Part shown: positions 62,700 through 64,000 of the stretch, piece by piece
Position numbering within the stretch: position 1 is the first letter of the stretch
Layout: each line of letters starts with the position of its first letter
Source: Bradyrhizobium hipponense
GTDB lineage: Bacteria; Pseudomonadota; Alphaproteobacteria; Rhizobiales; Xanthobacteraceae
Assembly (NCBI RefSeq): GCF_008123965.1
Contig: NZ_VSTH01000019.1
Coordinates: 1 to 64,000 of the forward strand
Direction: 5' to 3'
Length of the DNA stretch: 64,000 nucleotides
Program-made: the position numbers and the translations under genes
The notes under the pieces: generated by a model
The model's input: only the letters and a program-made list of their open reading frames with translations
Told to the model about the DNA's origin: nothing
Databases searched by the model: none

Positions 62700-62867
62700 A
62701 TGACGCCGGACCTGTTGCGGCTCGACCTCGTCGTCCCCGTGCTGATGTATTGCGCGCTGCTGTGGTGGGTCGGCCGCGGCATGAGCTGGCCCGCGCGGCT
62801 GGCCACCGCGGTCGTGACGCTGGCGCTGGTTATCTGCGTGCTGCTGGTCGAGCGCGGCTGGCTCTAG
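62700..62867 (+). CDS. Tiny membrane protein
   Basis: A 55-aa frame with two hydrophobic segments (LVVPVLMYCALLWWVG and TAVVTLALVICVLLV) joined by a short Arg-containing loop, ending ERGWL. Begins five bases after the stop of the 82-aa exported protein, so the two probably share an RNA. Family unknown to me. Confidence 0.6.
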   Translation: MTPDLLRLDLVVPVLMYCALLWWVGRGMSWPARLATAVVTLALVICVLLVERGWL

Positions 62868-62884
62868 GACCTGCCACAACAAAA

Positions 62885-62910
62885 AAGTGAAAAACAACCC
62901 CATGCACAGT
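62885..62910 (-). repeat. TGCATGGGGTTGTT repeat, copy 3
   Basis: On the minus strand TGTGCATGGGGTTGTTTTTC followed by ACTTTT. Matches the copies at 40436 and 42520. It lies between the tiny membrane protein gene and the terminal GST gene. Confidence 0.65.
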
Positions 62911-62986
62911 AGCCGCCGCGTGCCGGACGCTTGCGGCAATATCGGGATTCATCGCGCTCCCGTCGCAGCTTAAAGCGCACAAGAGC

Positions 62987-63625
62987 TCACGACATCGGCG
63001 GTGCGACGTATTGCGCAAATCCGGCGCGGCGGCCGAGCTCGGCGAGCCACCGCGTCAGGTGCGGCTGCGCCGGCCGGCGGATGCCTTCGACCCCGAGCCA
63101 GCGCCGCGCATAGGCGCCGACCGCGATATCGGCGAGCGTGAACTGGTCGCCCTCCATGAAGCGGCGCGATGAGAGCAGCCGATCGGCGATCGCCCAGACC
63201 TCGGCGGCCGCATCCGCATCGCGCTGCACCTGGATCATGTCGCGCTCGCCAGGTGCCGTGCGCACGATGCCCCAGAACACCGGACGGTCGACCGGCTGCA
63301 CCGTCGACAGCGTCCAGTCGAGCCAGCGGTCGACCGAGGCGCGGCGCTTCGGCGCATCCGGATAGATCGGAGTGCCGCGTCCATGCGCGAGGCAGAGATA
63401 GCGCAGAATCGAATTGGATTCCCACAGCACGAAGTCGCCTTCGACCAGGGTGGGGATGCGCGCATTGGGATTCATCGCAAGATACTCGGCCTGGCGAGTC
63501 CTGCCGTAACTCATGCCGGCGTCGATGCGCTGATAGGGTAGGCCGAGCTCGGCGAGGCACCACAGCACCTTCTGCACGTTGACCGAGTTGGCGCGGCCCC
63601 AGATCGTCAGCTGCGTGTCCGGCAT
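62987..63625 (-). CDS. Glutathione S-transferase family protein
   Basis: A 212-aa GST: thioredoxin-like N-domain with NARIPTLVEGDFVLWESNSILRYL (cis-Pro, and the ES glutathione contact) and a helical C-domain ending FAQYVAPP. The N-terminal WGRANSVNVQKVLWCL contains the Ser/Asn region of the theta/beta-like active site. It differs clearly from the GST at 26583-27230. No neighbouring substrate clue. Confidence 0.87.
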   Translation of the reverse strand: MPDTQLTIWGRANSVNVQKVLWCLAELGLPYQRIDAGMSYGRTRQAEYLAMNPNARIPTLVEGDFVLWESNSILRYLCLAHGRGTPIYPDAPKRRASVDRWLDWTLSTVQPVDRPVFWGIVRTAPGERDMIQVQRDADAAAEVWAIADRLLSSRRFMEGDQFTLADIAVGAYARRWLGVEGIRRPAQPHLTRWLAELGRRAGFAQYVAPPMS

Positions 63626-63654
63626 CTTTGTCCTCCCGCGGCGTTTTTCGATGT

Positions 63655-63739
63655 CGTAGCCCGGATGGAGCGCAGCGCAATCCGGGAAAGTCTTCGTGTG
63701 GCACGATCCCGGATTACGCTGCGCTCCATCCGGGCTACG
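63655..63739. repeat. 85-base element with perfect 23-base inverted ends
   Basis: The first 23 bases (63655-63677, starting CGTAGCCCGGATGGAGCGCA) and the last 23 (63717-63739) are exact reverse complements, and AATCCGGGA/CCCGGATT extends the symmetry. It matches a palindrome frequent in Bradyrhizobium and related genomes. Located just upstream of the GST gene. Confidence 0.8.
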
Positions 63740-63810
63740 AGTCCGTCACGCGCGGGTGATAGCGGAATTTGCTGTGCGGAGCGACGTCGATTGCGGCGAG
63801 GCAATCATGC

Positions 63811-63834
63811 AAAAAGCTCCGCCATGGGCGGAGC
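63811..63834 (-). terminator. Intrinsic terminator of the tiny membrane protein gene
   Basis: Arms GCTCCGCC (63816-63823) and GGCGGAGC (63827-63834); on the minus strand TTTTT follows (63815-63811). It lies 23 bases after the stop of the 26-aa gene. Confidence 0.82.
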
Positions 63835-63857
63835 CTTCATGCAAGGCATATCGATGA

Positions 63858-63938
63858 TCAGTGGCCGGAGAACAGCCACAGCAGAATGATCACCGGGATC
63901 GGAACGCCCAATAGCCACAACAAAATGCCGCGTCCCAT
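63858..63938 (-). CDS. Tiny hydrophobic membrane protein, 26 aa
   Basis: ATG at 63938 opens MGRGILLWLLGVPIPVIILL, followed by WLFSGH and a stop at 63858-63860. GGAGGAGG lies just upstream and a terminator just downstream, which makes it a complete minimal gene despite its size. The sequence MGRGILLWLLGVPIP is a pattern I know from tiny proteobacterial membrane peptides. Function unknown. Confidence 0.75.
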   Translation of the reverse strand: MGRGILLWLLGVPIPVIILLWLFSGH

Positions 63939-64000
63939 CGCGTCCTCCTCCAATCGCTCATTGGCAAGAGAACGCGAGGTGCGATGGCTTGTTCCCGCGG

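Overview
The window reads as chromosomal DNA of a Bradyrhizobium-type alphaproteobacterium (Rhizobiales, Nitrobacteraceae). The pointers are high GC, several Bradyrhizobium-style intergenic palindromes, three Omp25/Omp31-type barrel proteins whose mature ends begin ADL.ARPY.KAP, a class I PHA synthase, and the order aminotransferase-hom-glpX. The genus is inferred from style and gene content; no database search was possible.

Layout. 0-13 kb (housekeeping and envelope): fabA, a GGDEF cyclase, the RNA helicase rhlE, a secreted caspase-fold protein, an FAD monooxygenase, two outer-membrane barrels, an SDR and parE. Three terminators here share the same 10-base stem. 13-24 kb: DedA, a PaiB-like protein overlapping argC, a divergent carbamoyltransferase-like protein, a third barrel, MAPEG, phaC, a lipoprotein, an alaC-like aminotransferase, hom and glpX. 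24-44 kb (mostly accessory): a DUF4261-like protein, a HAD dehalogenase, a GST, and a GntR-controlled operon (crotonase, family III CoA-transferase, TctC-TctB-TctA importer, PdxA-like dehydrogenase). After these come a class III cyclase with TPRs, a PAP2 protein, an 818-aa HExxH protein, an NmrA-type protein, an ASCH protein and a soluble chemoreceptor-like protein with a truncated second copy of its 3' end. recJ at 43.9 kb returns to core genes. 45-57 kb: SDR, class II aldolase, MltB-type transglycosylase, a MarR/AhpD/cupin cluster, an orphan ABC binding protein, an M23 peptidase, and the EF-P module (efp divergent from epmA-epmB). 57-64 kb: DAHP synthase, HdeD, PrsW, two PilZ proteins, tRNA-Glu, small membrane proteins and a GST.

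The strongest unusual signal is upstream of the DAHP synthase gene, on the minus strand at 58509-58303. A sigma-70-like promoter is followed by a 26-codon ORF with the run YFWYFSY, then an intrinsic terminator, then the Shine-Dalgarno and GTG of the structural gene. A 10-base segment inside the leader ORF is perfectly complementary to the upstream arm of the terminator. This is the layout of a ribosome-mediated transcription attenuator that senses aromatic amino acids. The leader ATG lies about 7 bases after the -10 box, so the leader peptide may be translated from a leaderless RNA.

Other points are a palindromic operator pair (TTTTGCATGCAAAA / TTTTGCATTCAAAA) between the GntR gene and its target operon, a crotonase without the two usual glutamates, and a chemoreceptor-like protein with its signalling segment before its sensor region.
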